This document shows, piece after piece, positions 10,372 to 19,359 of a stretch of 64,000 bases of DNA. Position 1 is the first letter of the stretch. Every line of letters starts with the position of its first letter. This DNA comes from Ichthyophis bannanicus (Eukaryota > Chordata > Amphibia > Gymnophiona > Ichthyophiidae): assembly GCA_033557465.1 (NCBI GenBank), contig CM066035.1:920338235-920402234 (forward strand). The letters are read 5' to 3'. Made by a program: the position numbers and the translations under genes. The notes beneath the pieces are model-generated. The model was not told where the DNA came from. It worked only from the letters and a program-made list of their open reading frames with translations, and made no database searches.

Positions 10372-11828
10372 AACCTCTTCCTGCTCCTCGAAACCGACGG
10401 AAACCCTGTCCTCTCGATGGAAATCACCCCCTCTGAAAGGAGCTCTAATGAGTCCGACGAAATCTCCGGAAATCCCTCTGCTGTGACCGTCCCGGAGTAG
10501 GAAAGTGACTGCTTGGACTTATCCTCTGGAAGCCTACCGCCTCCTTTTGACTCACCTAGATCCTTCACCAACTTGTCCAGATCTTCCCCGAAAAGCAGCT
10601 TATCCTTAAAGGGGAGCCCACTAAGTCGGGCCTTGGACAAACCATCCGCCGCCCAATTGCGGAGCCAAAGGTACCTCCAAGCCGCTACCACTGAAGCCAT
10701 GTTCTTTGACAAACTCCTAATTAGATCATATTGACTAACCGCCAGAAAGGCTGCGCTGGACTCAATTCGCGCTGCCTCTACTTCCAGCACCCCAGCAGAC
10801 TTGCCTGCCACCGGTAGCTGATGGGACCACCTCAGGCAAGCCCGGGCTACCCAAGCCCCACATACCGACGCTTGAAGAGCCAGGGAACTTATGTCAAAGG
10901 CTTGCTTCAACAAAGTATCTACCTTTTTGTCTTGGGCATCCTTTAGAGCTGCACTGCCCTCCAACGGGATGGTAGTCTTCTTGGTAACTGCCGAAACCGC
11001 CGCATCCATTCTGGGCGATTTTAACAGTTCTTTCTCCGTTTCTGGAAGAGGGTACAAACGCGACATCGACCGCACGCCCCTCAAACTGGCCTCCGGCTGA
11101 TCCCACTCTTCCTGACTCATCTGCCACACCACCCTGTGGACAGGAAAGACCCTCTGAGATTTCCTAACTGCCTGAATTAACGGATCTTCCAGCTCATCCT
11201 CTTGTGCAGGGGCCCCTGCTGACATGTTGAGTACCTTCATGGACTCTCCAATTAATGCTGGCAAATCCTCACGATGAAAAACCCTTACTATTCTCGCCTG
11301 CTCTTCTGGGATCTCTCCCTACTTGAGTTCTTCTTCCTCCTCTCCCAGCTCCTGCTCCGAGACCTCCCTTTCCAGTATCTCCGATCCAGGGGAGAGAGGT
11401 TCCTCTTCCTCCGTTCGAACTTTCTTGGAGGGAATAACAATTTCAACCAGGAACTTGGCCTCCGTCTCATGCTTTTGTGTGCATCCATGACTCCCCTGCT
11501 GACGCAGACAGAAAGCTTTGTGTAATAGCAACACAAACTCTGGGGACAAACCTCTGCCAAGACTTCCCTCACCTGAGGAGGTCCCGGGTTGTGGCTGAGA
11601 TGGTACCTGCTGTTCTAAACTCAAAGCAAGAGGAGAACCCTCTCCGAGAAGTCCCTCCAAGGGCTCCACTGACTCCTGAGACACCAGAGCTGAAGGTTCT
11701 TGAGACCCACCAGCCTGTAGTCCCTGCTCCATTGAGGCTGTCTCCATGGCACAGCCTCTGCAGATGCCTGCTTCTGAAACCGTTCCTTTGCGTGCTCCAC
11801 AGAGCAAACACTTTGGCCGAGCAGGCAT
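10293..11828 (-). pseudogene. DIRS family B gag, one amber stop
   Basis: Gag of family B. The first ATG in the frame is at 11828 (MPARPKCLLCGARKG), giving a cysteine-rich head (CLLCG, CRGC). An acidic stretch follows (EEEEPLSPGSE, ELGEEEEELK), then a helical core (PLIQAVRKSQRVFP, LRNWAADGLSKARL, LPFKDKLLFGEDLDKL). A single TAG at 11319-11321 interrupts an otherwise open 1.5-kb frame. LPFKDKLLFGEDL is matched by LPFKGRLPFVEDL in family D at about 39000. It is unlike family A gag in sequence but has the same layout of a Cys head and a helical C-terminal part. Confidence 0.88.
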
Positions 11829-11859
11829 CTTGCAATCCAACAGCTTGTCCTTATCCAAC

Positions 11860-12603
11860 TGATAATATAACTCTCTTCTCTAAATCTATATATATCTATC
11901 TACACACACTACCCCTTAACAATGTAGAGAAAAATGTTGATGAAATAAAACTAGACTGTTGTCTTAGGCTAACGCGGGCCCTCTCCCCCCCCATGGGGAA
12001 GAGCCGTTTACCAGGTTTTCACTGGGCGCTGCCATGCACCTGGTAAAATGTCCGGCACGCGAAAGAGCGTAAAAACAAAAAAGGGGAGAGAAACAAATCC
12101 CCTTTCCCAAGTCGCTGCCCTTCCGAGCGTCTTCACGGTGGCTGCTGGACTCCGCTTGCCACATGGCCCACCTGTACCGCTCAGCCCCCCTTACCTCACG
12201 CCGCTCTCCCACAGCTCCCGGGACTTCCGGTGATGGGTAGAGCCCTTCTATGTTCCCTCCCTCGCGCTAGGCAGTCTCTCCGGCTTCGGCAGTGAGGTCG
12301 GAATCAGCATCGAGGCCCTGCACACTCGGGAGACTCTGCGGAATGAAACCTCGCAGTCTCCCATTCAGCGTGCTTTTTTTAATTTTTATTTTTTTGAAAT
12401 ACTGCCTTGAGCTGAGCAAAGCCTCCTCCGGTTCCCAGCTCTTCACCGGGGGTGGGGGGGGGGGGGCCCCAAATATCCTGGCAGCAAATACAAAAATAAA
12501 CAAAATTAAACAAAATCAAACCAGATTAACTAAAATAAAGAAAGACAACAAAACAAAACCCCTCTAAGCTAACGTCTCTCCAGTAAGCCCTCTCTTTGGC
12601 TTA
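11860..12603. other. Family B 5' leader region
   Basis: About 740 bases between the gag start and the right terminal repeat. No coding motif is recognisable. It contains a G-rich homopolymer (GGGGTGGGGGGGGGGGGG near 12450) and A/T-rich tracts (12370-12400, 12485-12560). By position it would be the transcribed leader of the element, with any promoter in it or in the terminal repeat. Confidence 0.5.
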
Positions 12604-12765
12604 CTACTCCTTCTGCTGCTTGGAGACTGAGTATACTAAGGCTGGTGGGTGGTGCCAGTGGTATATATCCTGAGGTGATCAAAGAATGACGTACTCAGTC
12701 TCCAAGCTGCAGGAAGATGAGCACAACCCAGAAGAAAGGGACTGGACTGGAGAGACGCTTAGGAA
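12604..12765 (-). repeat. Family B right terminal repeat
   Basis: This is the inverted copy of the left repeat: ACTCAGTCTCCAAGCTGCAG and AAAGGGACTGGACTGGAGAG, ending ACGCTTAGGAA. Its end matches the right half of the ICR at 6619-6654. It also contains a small internal repeat, since GGAGACTGAGTA occurs once on each strand. Confidence 0.88.
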
Positions 12766-12774
12766 CTGCTCTTT

Positions 12775-13385
12775 TCTTCTCATACCAACAAAAGATATGC
12801 TATATACTGGGTCAGATCAAGGGTCCATCGAGCCCTGTATCCCGTTTCCAATAGCGGCCAAACCAGATCATAAGTACTTGTCATGTTCCCAAAAGGTATT
12901 CTGCTGCTTATCCCATGGGTAAGCAGTGGATTTGCCCGGTTCTCTTTAATAATGGTTTATGGGCTTTTCCTCCAAGAACTCATCCAAACCTCTTAAATCC
13001 AGCTACACTAACAGCTTGTACTACATCCTCTGATAACAAATTCCAGAGTTTGATTATGAGACGAGTGAAAAAATATTTTCTCCAAATAGTCAAACGTACT
13101 ACACTGTAGCTTCATTGCGTGTCCCCTAATCTTTCTACTTTTTGAAGGAGTAAACAACTGATCTACGTTTACGCATTCTAATCCATTCATTATTTTATAG
13201 ACCTCTATCATAACTCCCCTCAACCATCTCTTTTCCAAGTTCAAGAGCCCTAACCTTTTGAGCTTTTCTTCGTAGGTTATCATTCCATTCCCTTCACTAT
13301 TTCTGTCGCTGATCTCTGTACCTTTTCTAATTCTACTATATCTTGTAGCCCTCATTTTGTCATCAGTAAACACAATTGTCAAGAA
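12775..13385 (-). mobile_element. CR1 LINE 3' part, truncated
   Basis: The plus strand begins with the antisense CR1 3' end (TACTGGGTCAGATCAAGGGT, CCATCGAGCCCTGTATCC) and continues into antisense RT C-terminus. On the minus strand near 13008-13290, YEEKLKRLGLLNLEKR and MIEVYKIMNGLECVNVD are read, the conserved tail of CR1 ORF2. It is truncated at 13385. Confidence 0.88.
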
Positions 13386-13918
13386 AAGCTGTTATAATCA
13401 GGACCCAGCACTGCATGTACCAATTATGGGTGTCCGTAACAAACATGGTCCTATTACACCTGGAGCACCTGGAATATTTGGAATATAGTGGATGGGGGAA
13501 AAACACGCAAAATCAAATGCCTCTATTAATATAAAAGGAAAGAAAAGCAGAACCCAGCCTGGTATGCCTGCTACCTAAATGAGATCAATGTTGTCATGCA
13601 AAAAAGAAAGGAAACTTGAAACTACCAAAAAACCTACCTAAAGGTACTAACAGGAAGATGACGAGTAGAAGTGGTAATGACAGGCAGGTAGTCACAAAAA
13701 GAATGACAAAAACATAAAAAATATACATGCGCGGACAGGATGGACTCCGATCACCTCTGCGGAAAAGAAATGACCGAGGGCCTCAAGCGTGCTGGTGGCA
13801 GGTGGACATACATGGTAAGCTTTCTAAAAGCTTCTAGAAAGAGCAAAGTTCCCGCATGGGACCCCGTCAGTGACATCACCCATATGTGAGGACTTATCCT
13901 GCTTCTCCAGAGTTAAAC
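13386..13918 (-). mobile_element. Old 5' end of a DIRS family A element
   Basis: The minus strand at about 13400-13500 encodes a decayed gag zinc-binding head (CSRCNRTMFVTDTHN, compare CGGTISVTDTH). The segment at 13735-13918 is a diverged right terminus: CTCTGCGGAAAAG, AGCTTTC, TTCCCGC, CATCACCCATATGTGAGGAC, TTCTCCAG. The rest of the element is gone. Divergence is much greater than in neighbouring copies. Confidence 0.75.
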
Positions 13919-14254
13919 CAATTTTTCTTTTTGAAATTTTACAGTTGTAGCCAATAAAGTACCAATACATCTATGGTTTGAATTACCCATTGATTTTTTT
14001 TTTAAACTTTTCTCCATCATTGCGCAACTACAAAAACATTTTCTCTTTCTGCTGAATGTATTACAAAGATCTATTTTTATATATTTTATTTAAAAAAAAT
14101 ACTACTAAGTAATATGCCTTAGCCCAAAACTGAAGATTTATTATAGCAATTGGTTAGGTAAGAACATTAATTAGTATCTAGAAGTCCACATGCCCAATTG
14201 TGGATTTTCTGTGTCCAGGTCTAAAAATTCTGAAGCTTCTATATACAGTCATCA
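13919..14254. other. A/T-rich spacer, nothing recognised
   Basis: A/T-rich, probably intronic or intergenic DNA with short T and A runs (13988-14000, 14087-14100). No repeat terminus, exon-like signal or coding frame was seen. Confidence 0.5.
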
Positions 14255-14450
14255 ACTATCCTGAATGAACCCGTTCTTGGCTGATCTCTGAAGCTAAGCA
14301 GGGTCAGGCCTGGCTAATACTTGGAATACCAGGGGCTATAAGCTCACTGCACAGAAGAAAGGCCTGGAAATCTACTTCTGGTCACACCTTGCCAAGAAAA
14401 CCCAGGTGCTGGGTCATCAGGAGTCAGCACCGACTCGGCGGCACATGTTG
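14255..14450 (+). repeat. 5S-rRNA-derived SINE (SINE3 type) with RTE-like tail
   Basis: The head follows 5S rRNA: GATCTCTGAAGCTAAGCAGG, GTCAGGCCTGGCTAATACTT and GGAATACCAGGGGCTATA, covering the internal promoter region of 5S rRNA. A body follows, then a tail AGTCAGCACCGACTCGGCGG. That tail resembles the GAGTCAGTCTCAACTCATGG box at the 3' end of the RTE element at 56216-56790 read inverted. This suggests mobilisation by an RTE-type LINE, as known for 5S SINEs of reptiles. It is not a functional 5S gene: the first third of 5S and the GGATGGGAGACC block are absent or changed. Confidence 0.8.
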
Positions 14451-14942
14451 CACTGCATAATGAAAACATCAGCAGGACATGTCTGCTTCAGATGAACTAT
14501 CCGGCTAAAGACAAGGACATGTAGGACAATTCCTCTTGTTATTATAAAAACATGATATTCCTCTCTGAAGAGACCATGTAGTTCGTTCTGCAGGTTAGGT
14601 ATTGCCTTTAGCACAATACAGGCCAAAGACCACTACTCGTACTAACTTCTGTGAACAAAGATAGATGACTACAAAGAGCTGACTGCTGTAAAAGAGTAAA
14701 AAAAAATATTTACTAAAACTGCTGAGCATATCTACAACTTATGTGTATACAGCCACTGAAAGTCTGATCTTGTTATGCTCAGTTCTAACAAAATTGGACA
14801 CATCTTACAAGGTTACAACGAATCCTGAGTGAAAAACAGCAAAAAGTACAGAACATGGCCAGTGACTGACAGACAGGCATCCTACTGAAAAGGTATAAAA
14901 ATGAGATGGGAGACTGGAACTCCAGAGTTATCATTTCAGTCA
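14451..14942. other. Spacer, nothing recognised
   Basis: About 490 bases with no repeat I recognise. A 69-codon minus-strand frame (14417-14626) has no features and no splice signals around it. Probably intronic. Confidence 0.45.
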
Positions 14943-15143
14943 AAGAGGAGTGGAGGAGTAGCCTAATGGTTAGAGCACTGGCTTGGGAACCAAGAGACTA
15001 GGGTTTGATTCAAACTAGCACTCCTTGTTGCCTTGGGCAAGTCACTTAACCCTTCATTGCCTCAGAAAAATCCAAGTTACCAATGTCCCCATTTAATGTA
15101 CATTATACGGTTTAAGTTACAACGTAAATAGTAAATAAATAAA
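14943..15143 (+). repeat. CORE-SINE (MIR-like), full length
   Basis: The tRNA-like head has an A box (TAGCCTAATGGTTAG) and a B box (GGGTTTGATTC). It is followed by the CORE domain (CCTTGGGCAAGTCACTTAAC, CCTTCATTGCCTCAG) and a short A/T tail ending in TAAATAAATAAAT. The order tRNA head, CORE, LINE-type tail identifies a CORE-SINE by family knowledge. It is not a tRNA gene, since no 3' acceptor half is present. Confidence 0.88.
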
Positions 15144-15915
15144 TCATCTTCATGAAATATGAGTAAAGACTGATCATCTGACTTTTTGTCCCTGTAATGT
15201 GCAAAAAGCAATTTGCCCAACTGCCACTATTACTTGCAAAGATAATTAAGCAGAATCATCCTTTGTGACTACAAATTTCTCTCAAGGTTCCATGAATCTA
15301 AATATCTAATTGTATGTATAGATACTCCTCTTCAATCTGATTGGTTTTGTAAAATACAGTGATTACAAGAAATTAATATTTTATTTTGTGAACGTTCTGG
15401 TCTCCAAAAATTAGTTTAATGCTTCTTTCTGTCATCATTAACATTATAAGGATAATTTCCCCCTCACAAACTCATAACAGTCTCTCAAATATTTTTTTTT
15501 AAATTTGTCATAGTCAAGGCAAAAGAGGAGAGCAATACAATCTGGAGAAACAGCCCTGGTACTTCACTGCTTCTGTTCTTACCTGCGGAAAGAAACTAAA
15601 GAAACTAATAAAAAAAACCTCAAGTAATTTCTCACAAAGATCATATCACAATCCAGCATGAGAAAACTGCAGGCAGAGTACATTTAGAGTACTGGCAGCT
15701 CTTACGAAACGGTGTTCCCTTATCTACCATGGTATATTTGACATTTAATAAGGGAGAACAGCGTACTAGCGGCTTATTAGCTTCTAGGCTCTAACTGAAG
15801 ATCCCCACTATTGGCATGCAGACTACATCCTTGTAATACACCACAGCCTCAGGAGGGCAATGACAGCAGTCAAAATTGCTAGTTGGGGAGTTGGGGGGGG
15901 GTGAGGGGCAGGGAA
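15144..15915. other. Spacer, nothing recognised
   Basis: A/T-rich DNA up to the left end of the complete family A DIRS. I looked for exon-like segments on both strands. One minus-strand CCGCAG/GTAAG near 15588-15598 is not accompanied by a plausible exon. A short G run lies at 15893-15901. Confidence 0.45.
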
Positions 15916-16108
15916 AGCACAGTTACTTACCTGTAAACAGGTGATCTCTGGGAACAGCAGGAATTAGTCCTCACATATGGGTACGTCGGTACCGACGGAG
16001 CCTGAGCGGGAATGCTCCCCAGCTTCCCAGGATGAAAGCTTTTGGGGCATCCCACAGCACATGCGCGCTGCCTTCCCGCCTTTCCTAACCAACTCTCCTC
16101 AGTTCTAG
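15916..16108 (-). repeat. Family A left terminal repeat
   Basis: The unique outermost part AGCACAGTTACTTACCTGTA is followed by the repeat shared inverted with 21391-21568: GCAGGAAT, AGTCCTCACATATGGGTA, the perfect 14-bp palindrome CGTCGGTACCGACG, and AATGCTCCCCAGCTTCCCAG. The palindrome contains a KpnI-type GGTACC core. Confidence 0.9.
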
Positions 16109-16188
16109 TTTAAAGCTGAGACAATAGAGAGAGATAGGAAAGGAAAGACAGAGAGAGAGATACAACTCCTAGGGGAGGTGGGAGGGTT

Positions 16189-16285
16189 GTGAGGACTAAT
16201 TCCTGCTGTTCCCAGAGATCACCTGTTACAGGTAAGTAACTGTGCTATCTCCAGGAACAAGCAGGAATGAGTCCTCACATATGGG
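16189..16285 (-). repeat. Family A ICR (junction of both termini)
   Basis: The reverse complement of the left end (TGAGGACTAATTCCTGCTGT ... GGTAAGTAACTGTGCT) is directly followed by the reverse complement of the right end (ATCTCCAGGAACAAGCAGGA ... GTCCTCACATATGGG). It thus matches the junction expected from a circle of the element. A conserved imperfect palindrome, AACTCCTAGGGGAGGT, lies just upstream. Confidence 0.92.
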
Positions 16286-16397
16286 GGACTCCCTAGCTGA
16301 GATGCCTGGGAGATCCCCAAGGGTATGAGACCCTGGAGGGTTCCTCGTCTTCCTATGGATCTCAGGCATCCATTCAGGGAAGGAGGGCAGGAGTTGT

Positions 16398-19358
16398 TCA
16401 AGAATGGAACAGGTGTCTGAGGACAGCCTGACCAAACAAGGCATCCCGGCGGGAGTCCTTGTCCAAACAGTAATGGGCTGTGAAGGTATGAACCGAGGCC
16501 CAAGTGGCTGCTCGACAGATCTGGTCAATGGAGACAGAATGAAGATGAGCCATAGAGGTGGCCATGGCCCTCACATTGTGAGCTGTTACATGGCCCTCCA
16601 GAGAAAGGTTCTTACTCTGGTAAACAAAAGAAAAACACTGAGCAATCCAATTGGACAGTGTTCTTTTAGAGACTGGAAGTCCTAAATGAGAAGGATCAAA
16701 AGCAACAAAAAGCTGGGAAGACTTTCTATGTTGCTGTGTCCTGTGTAAGTAAAAAGCAAGAGCTCTTTTACAATCTAGAGTATGAAGGTTCCTCTCAGCA
16801 CTGGATGCATGAGGAGCTGGAAAAAAGACAGGTAAATATACCTCTTGATTAAGATGAAAAGGTGAGACCACTTTAGGCATAAAGTGAGGATTTGTCCTAA
16901 GGACTACCTTATCATGATGGAACCTTGTATAAGGTGGATTAGCCACTAAAGCCTGCAGTTCACTGATGCGGCGAGCAGAAGTGATTGCAATAAGGAAAAT
17001 AGCCTTCCAGGAAAGAAATTTCAAGGAGGTAGTGGCTAAGGGTTCAAAAGGTGGCTTCATAAGCTGACCAAGAACCAAGTTTAAGTCCCATGCCACCGGA
17101 GGAGGTCGAATGGGAGGTTTAGTTAAAGTTAGGCCTCTCATGAATCTTGCAATAAGAGGATGGGAGGAAACAGGTTGTCCATTGATAGGCTTAAGGGATG
17201 CTGCAATAGCACTTAAATGGACCCTTACTGAATTCGTCTTAAGGCCTGCATTGGAAAGATGCAGGAGATATTCCAATAGAGAATTCACAGGAAGTGCCAG
17301 AGGGTCAAGACCCTTTTGAGCACACCAAATGGAAAATCTTTTCCACTTAAAAGCATAGGAACGCCTAGTGGAAGGTTTCCTGGAAGCATGGACGATATCC
17401 TTCACTTGCTGAGAAAGATTGAAGTCTTGAAGGTCTAGGCCTTCAGTAACCAAGCTCTGAGGTGAAGGGACTTGGGGTTTGGGTGCCACAAAGTCCCCTC
17501 CTCCTGAGACAGAAGGTCTGGAGCAGCTCCCAAGTCCAGGGAGGGGGCTTGGGAGAGATGCAGAAGTAGAGGGCGTGGCCAACACTTGGCGTGGCCAACG
17601 TGGAGCTATGAGGATCATAGATCCTTGATCCCTCTGAAGTTTGAACAGAGTCTTGGGAATCAAAGGAATGGGTGGAAAGGTGTACAGGAAGCGCTGACCC
17701 CAATGAAGGAGGAAGACATCCTTGGCCAGAGCTCCCTGACACGGAATTCTGGAACAGAACCGGGGAAGTTTGGCATTCCACGGACTTGCAAAGAGGTCTA
17801 TGTCCGGGGTTCCCCATTCCTGGAAGATTCTGAGTACCTGATCCATGTGCAGGGACCATTCGTGTGGAAGCAGAACTCGACTGAGTCTGTCTGCCCAAGA
17901 GTTTTGGATTCCTGGGAGGTATACTGCCAGGAGATGGATCTGATGCTCTCTGGCGAAGGCCCATAATTTTAGAGCTTCGTTGCAAAGCGACAGAGAGCCA
18001 GTTCCTCCTTGCTTGTTTATGTAAAACATGGCTACTTGATTGTCCGTATGAATGAGGACGGTCTTGTAGCTGAGGAGGGTATGAAAGACCTTGAGAGCTA
18101 GGAACACTGCTCGCAGTTCCAAGTGGTTCATATGAAGAGAGGTCTCCTGTGGGGACCAAGTGCCTTGGGTGGAGAGGTCTTGTAGATGAGCTCCCCAACC
18201 TGTTTGGGAGGCATCTGTTGTGAGGGTTGCTTGGGGTAACACAGGTTGGAAGGGGGACCCCAGCAACAGATTTTGAGTTGACATCCACCATTGGAGAGAC
18301 CAAAAGAGACGTTTGGAGGTTGCTATTTGGTCTGAGAGAGCTCCTGATGCTTGAGTCCACTGTGTGGACAAAGTCCATTGAGCTGCTCTCATGTGTAGGC
18401 GAGCATAGGGCACCACATGCACTGTGGAAGCCATGTGGCCTAGTAGTTGTAGCATCTCCCGAGCAGTTAAGTGGCTCTTTGACTGAATCTGGGAGGCTAA
18501 CTGCACTAGACGTTGGCAACGAGCCTGAGGAAGATAGGCTCTTGCAGTAGTGGTGTCCAACCAGGCCCCTATGAATTCTAGGGACTGAGTAGGGGTGAGC
18601 TGAGACTTTGGGAGGTTTACCACAAGTCCCAGATACTGCAGAATGCGCCTGGTGCGGTCCAGGGAAATTTGGGCTTCTGACTAAGATGGAGCTCGGATGA
18701 GCCAGTCGTCCAGGTATGGGAAGACAAATATTCCCTGAGTGCGTAGAAATGCAGCAACTATTGCCATGCATTTGGTGAACACTCTTGGAGCAGAGGCTAG
18801 ACCGAAAGGAAGCACTCTGTATTGGTAATGTTTTCCCTGGAACAGAAAACGTAGGAATTTTCTGTGGGATGGATGGATGAGTATATGAGTGTACGCATCC
18901 TTGAGATCTAGAGAACAAAGCCAATCCTGACTCTGTAGGTATGGAAGGAGAGTGCCTAAAGAAAGCATCTTGAACTTCTCCTTGCATAGGAATTTGTTCA
19001 ATTCTCTGAGATCTAGAATGGGTCTGAATCCCCCTGTTTTCTTTGGGATGAGAAAATAGGGGGAGTAAAACCCTGACCCTTGTTGAAGAAGCGGAACTGC
19101 TTCTATGGCCCTCTGGGCCAGAAGGGTAGTCACCTCCTGATCCAGAAGATCGAGGGATGTGGGAGACTTGAAGTGTCTCACCCTGGTGTAGGGAGGAAGG
19201 TCTGAGAAATGAAGTTTGTAGCCCTCTCTTATGATAGAGAGGGTCCACTGCTCTGATGTGATTTGCTCCCATCTGGGAGCAAAATGAGCTAACCTTCCTG
19301 GAATGGTGAGAGGCTCTGGTTGTTGTAGAGCCAGAAAGGTTAAGTTCTCTAGTATCAA
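16398..19358 (-). pseudogene. DIRS family A RT-RNase H-YR in one frame, one TAG
   Basis: On the minus strand a single frame of nearly 1000 codons is broken only by a TAG at 18681-18683, where a sister copy has CAG. RT (codons ~20-260) has FYSPYFLIPKKTGG, DWLCSLDLKDAY, LPFGLASAPRVFTK and YLDDWLI. RNase H has LTTDASQTGWGAHL, ELRAVFLALKVF, IHTDNQVAMFYINKQGG and SWADRLSR. YR has the first Arg in TSARRISELQAL, the His-x-x-Arg box in AHNVRAMA, and Tyr in FTAHYCLD. In the sister copy 45090-53161 and in family B, RT-RNase H and YR are in different frames; here a 4-bp insertion near 17571 joins them. The start is uncertain: the frame follows the gag stop at 19360 and has no ATG at the front. Confidence 0.92.
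17443..19272 (-). CDS. Long second reading frame over RT-RNase H (YR-frame extension)
   Basis: A 609-codon open frame starts at an ATG (MGANHIRAV) and overlaps RT-RNase H in another frame. The peptide is Ser/Pro-rich and has no recognised domain. Its frame is the one the YR would have if the 4-bp insertion near 17571 were absent. The corresponding frame is also largely open in the copies at 142-3491 (ATG at 1187), 45090-53161 (ATG at 50827) and in family B (8747-9259, then 8200-8772 after an indel). DIRS-1 of Dictyostelium is known to have RT-RNase H and YR in overlapping frames. It may encode an N-terminal extension of YR, or be open by composition alone. Confidence 0.45.
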   Translation of the reverse strand: MGANHIRAVDPLYHKRGLQTSFLRPSSLHQGETLQVSHIPRSSGSGGDYPSGPEGHRSSSASSTRVRVLLPLFSHPKENRGIQTHSRSQRIEQIPMQGEVQDAFFRHSPSIPTESGLALFSRSQGCVHSYTHPSIPQKIPTFSVPGKTLPIQSASFRSSLCSKSVHQMHGNSCCISTHSGNICLPIPGRLAHPSSILVRSPNFPGPHQAHSAVSGTCGKPPKVSAHPYSVPRIHRGLVGHHYCKSLSSSGSLPTSSAVSLPDSVKEPLNCSGDATTTRPHGFHSACGALCSPTHESSSMDFVHTVDSSIRSSLRPNSNLQTSLLVSPMVDVNSKSVAGVPLPTCVTPSNPHNRCLPNRLGSSSTRPLHPRHLVPTGDLSSYEPLGTASSVPSSQGLSYPPQLQDRPHSYGQSSSHVLHKQARRNWLSVALQRSSKIMGLRQRASDPSPGSIPPRNPKLLGRQTQSSSASTRMVPAHGSGTQNLPGMGNPGHRPLCKSVECQTSPVLFQNSVSGSSGQGCLPPSLGSALPVHLSTHSFDSQDSVQTSEGSRIYDPHSSTLATPSVGHALYFCISPKPPPWTWELLQTFCLRRRGLCGTQTPSPFTSELGY

Positions 19359-19359
19359 G

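Larger units (their letters stand above)
6087..12765 (-). mobile_element. DIRS-like retrotransposon, family B, structurally complete
   Basis: A full element on the minus strand with left and right inverted terminal repeats, an ICR near its 3' end, and gag (10293-11828), RT-RNase H (8247-10371) and tyrosine recombinase (7030-8199) in DIRS order. Protein sequences differ clearly from family A: the gag head is PKCLLCGARKGT and the YR has AHSTRAQ. Two smaller elements sit inside it, a 315-bp inverted-repeat element (6717-7031) and a hAT element (9346-9691). Gag and YR each have a single in-frame stop, so the copy is fairly young. No target-site duplication is visible, as expected for YR-mediated integration. 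Confidence 0.9.

Noticed and set aside
14255..14450. 5S rRNA gene
   Set aside because: Only part of 5S is present, with changes, followed by a body and a LINE-type tail; it is a SINE.
14943..15010. tRNA gene on the plus strand
   Set aside because: It has A and B boxes but no acceptor-stem 3' half and runs into a CORE domain, so it is a SINE head.
15555..15610. Possible minus-strand splice site CCGCAG/GTAAG
   Set aside because: No matching exon with a plausible open frame and partner splice site could be found.
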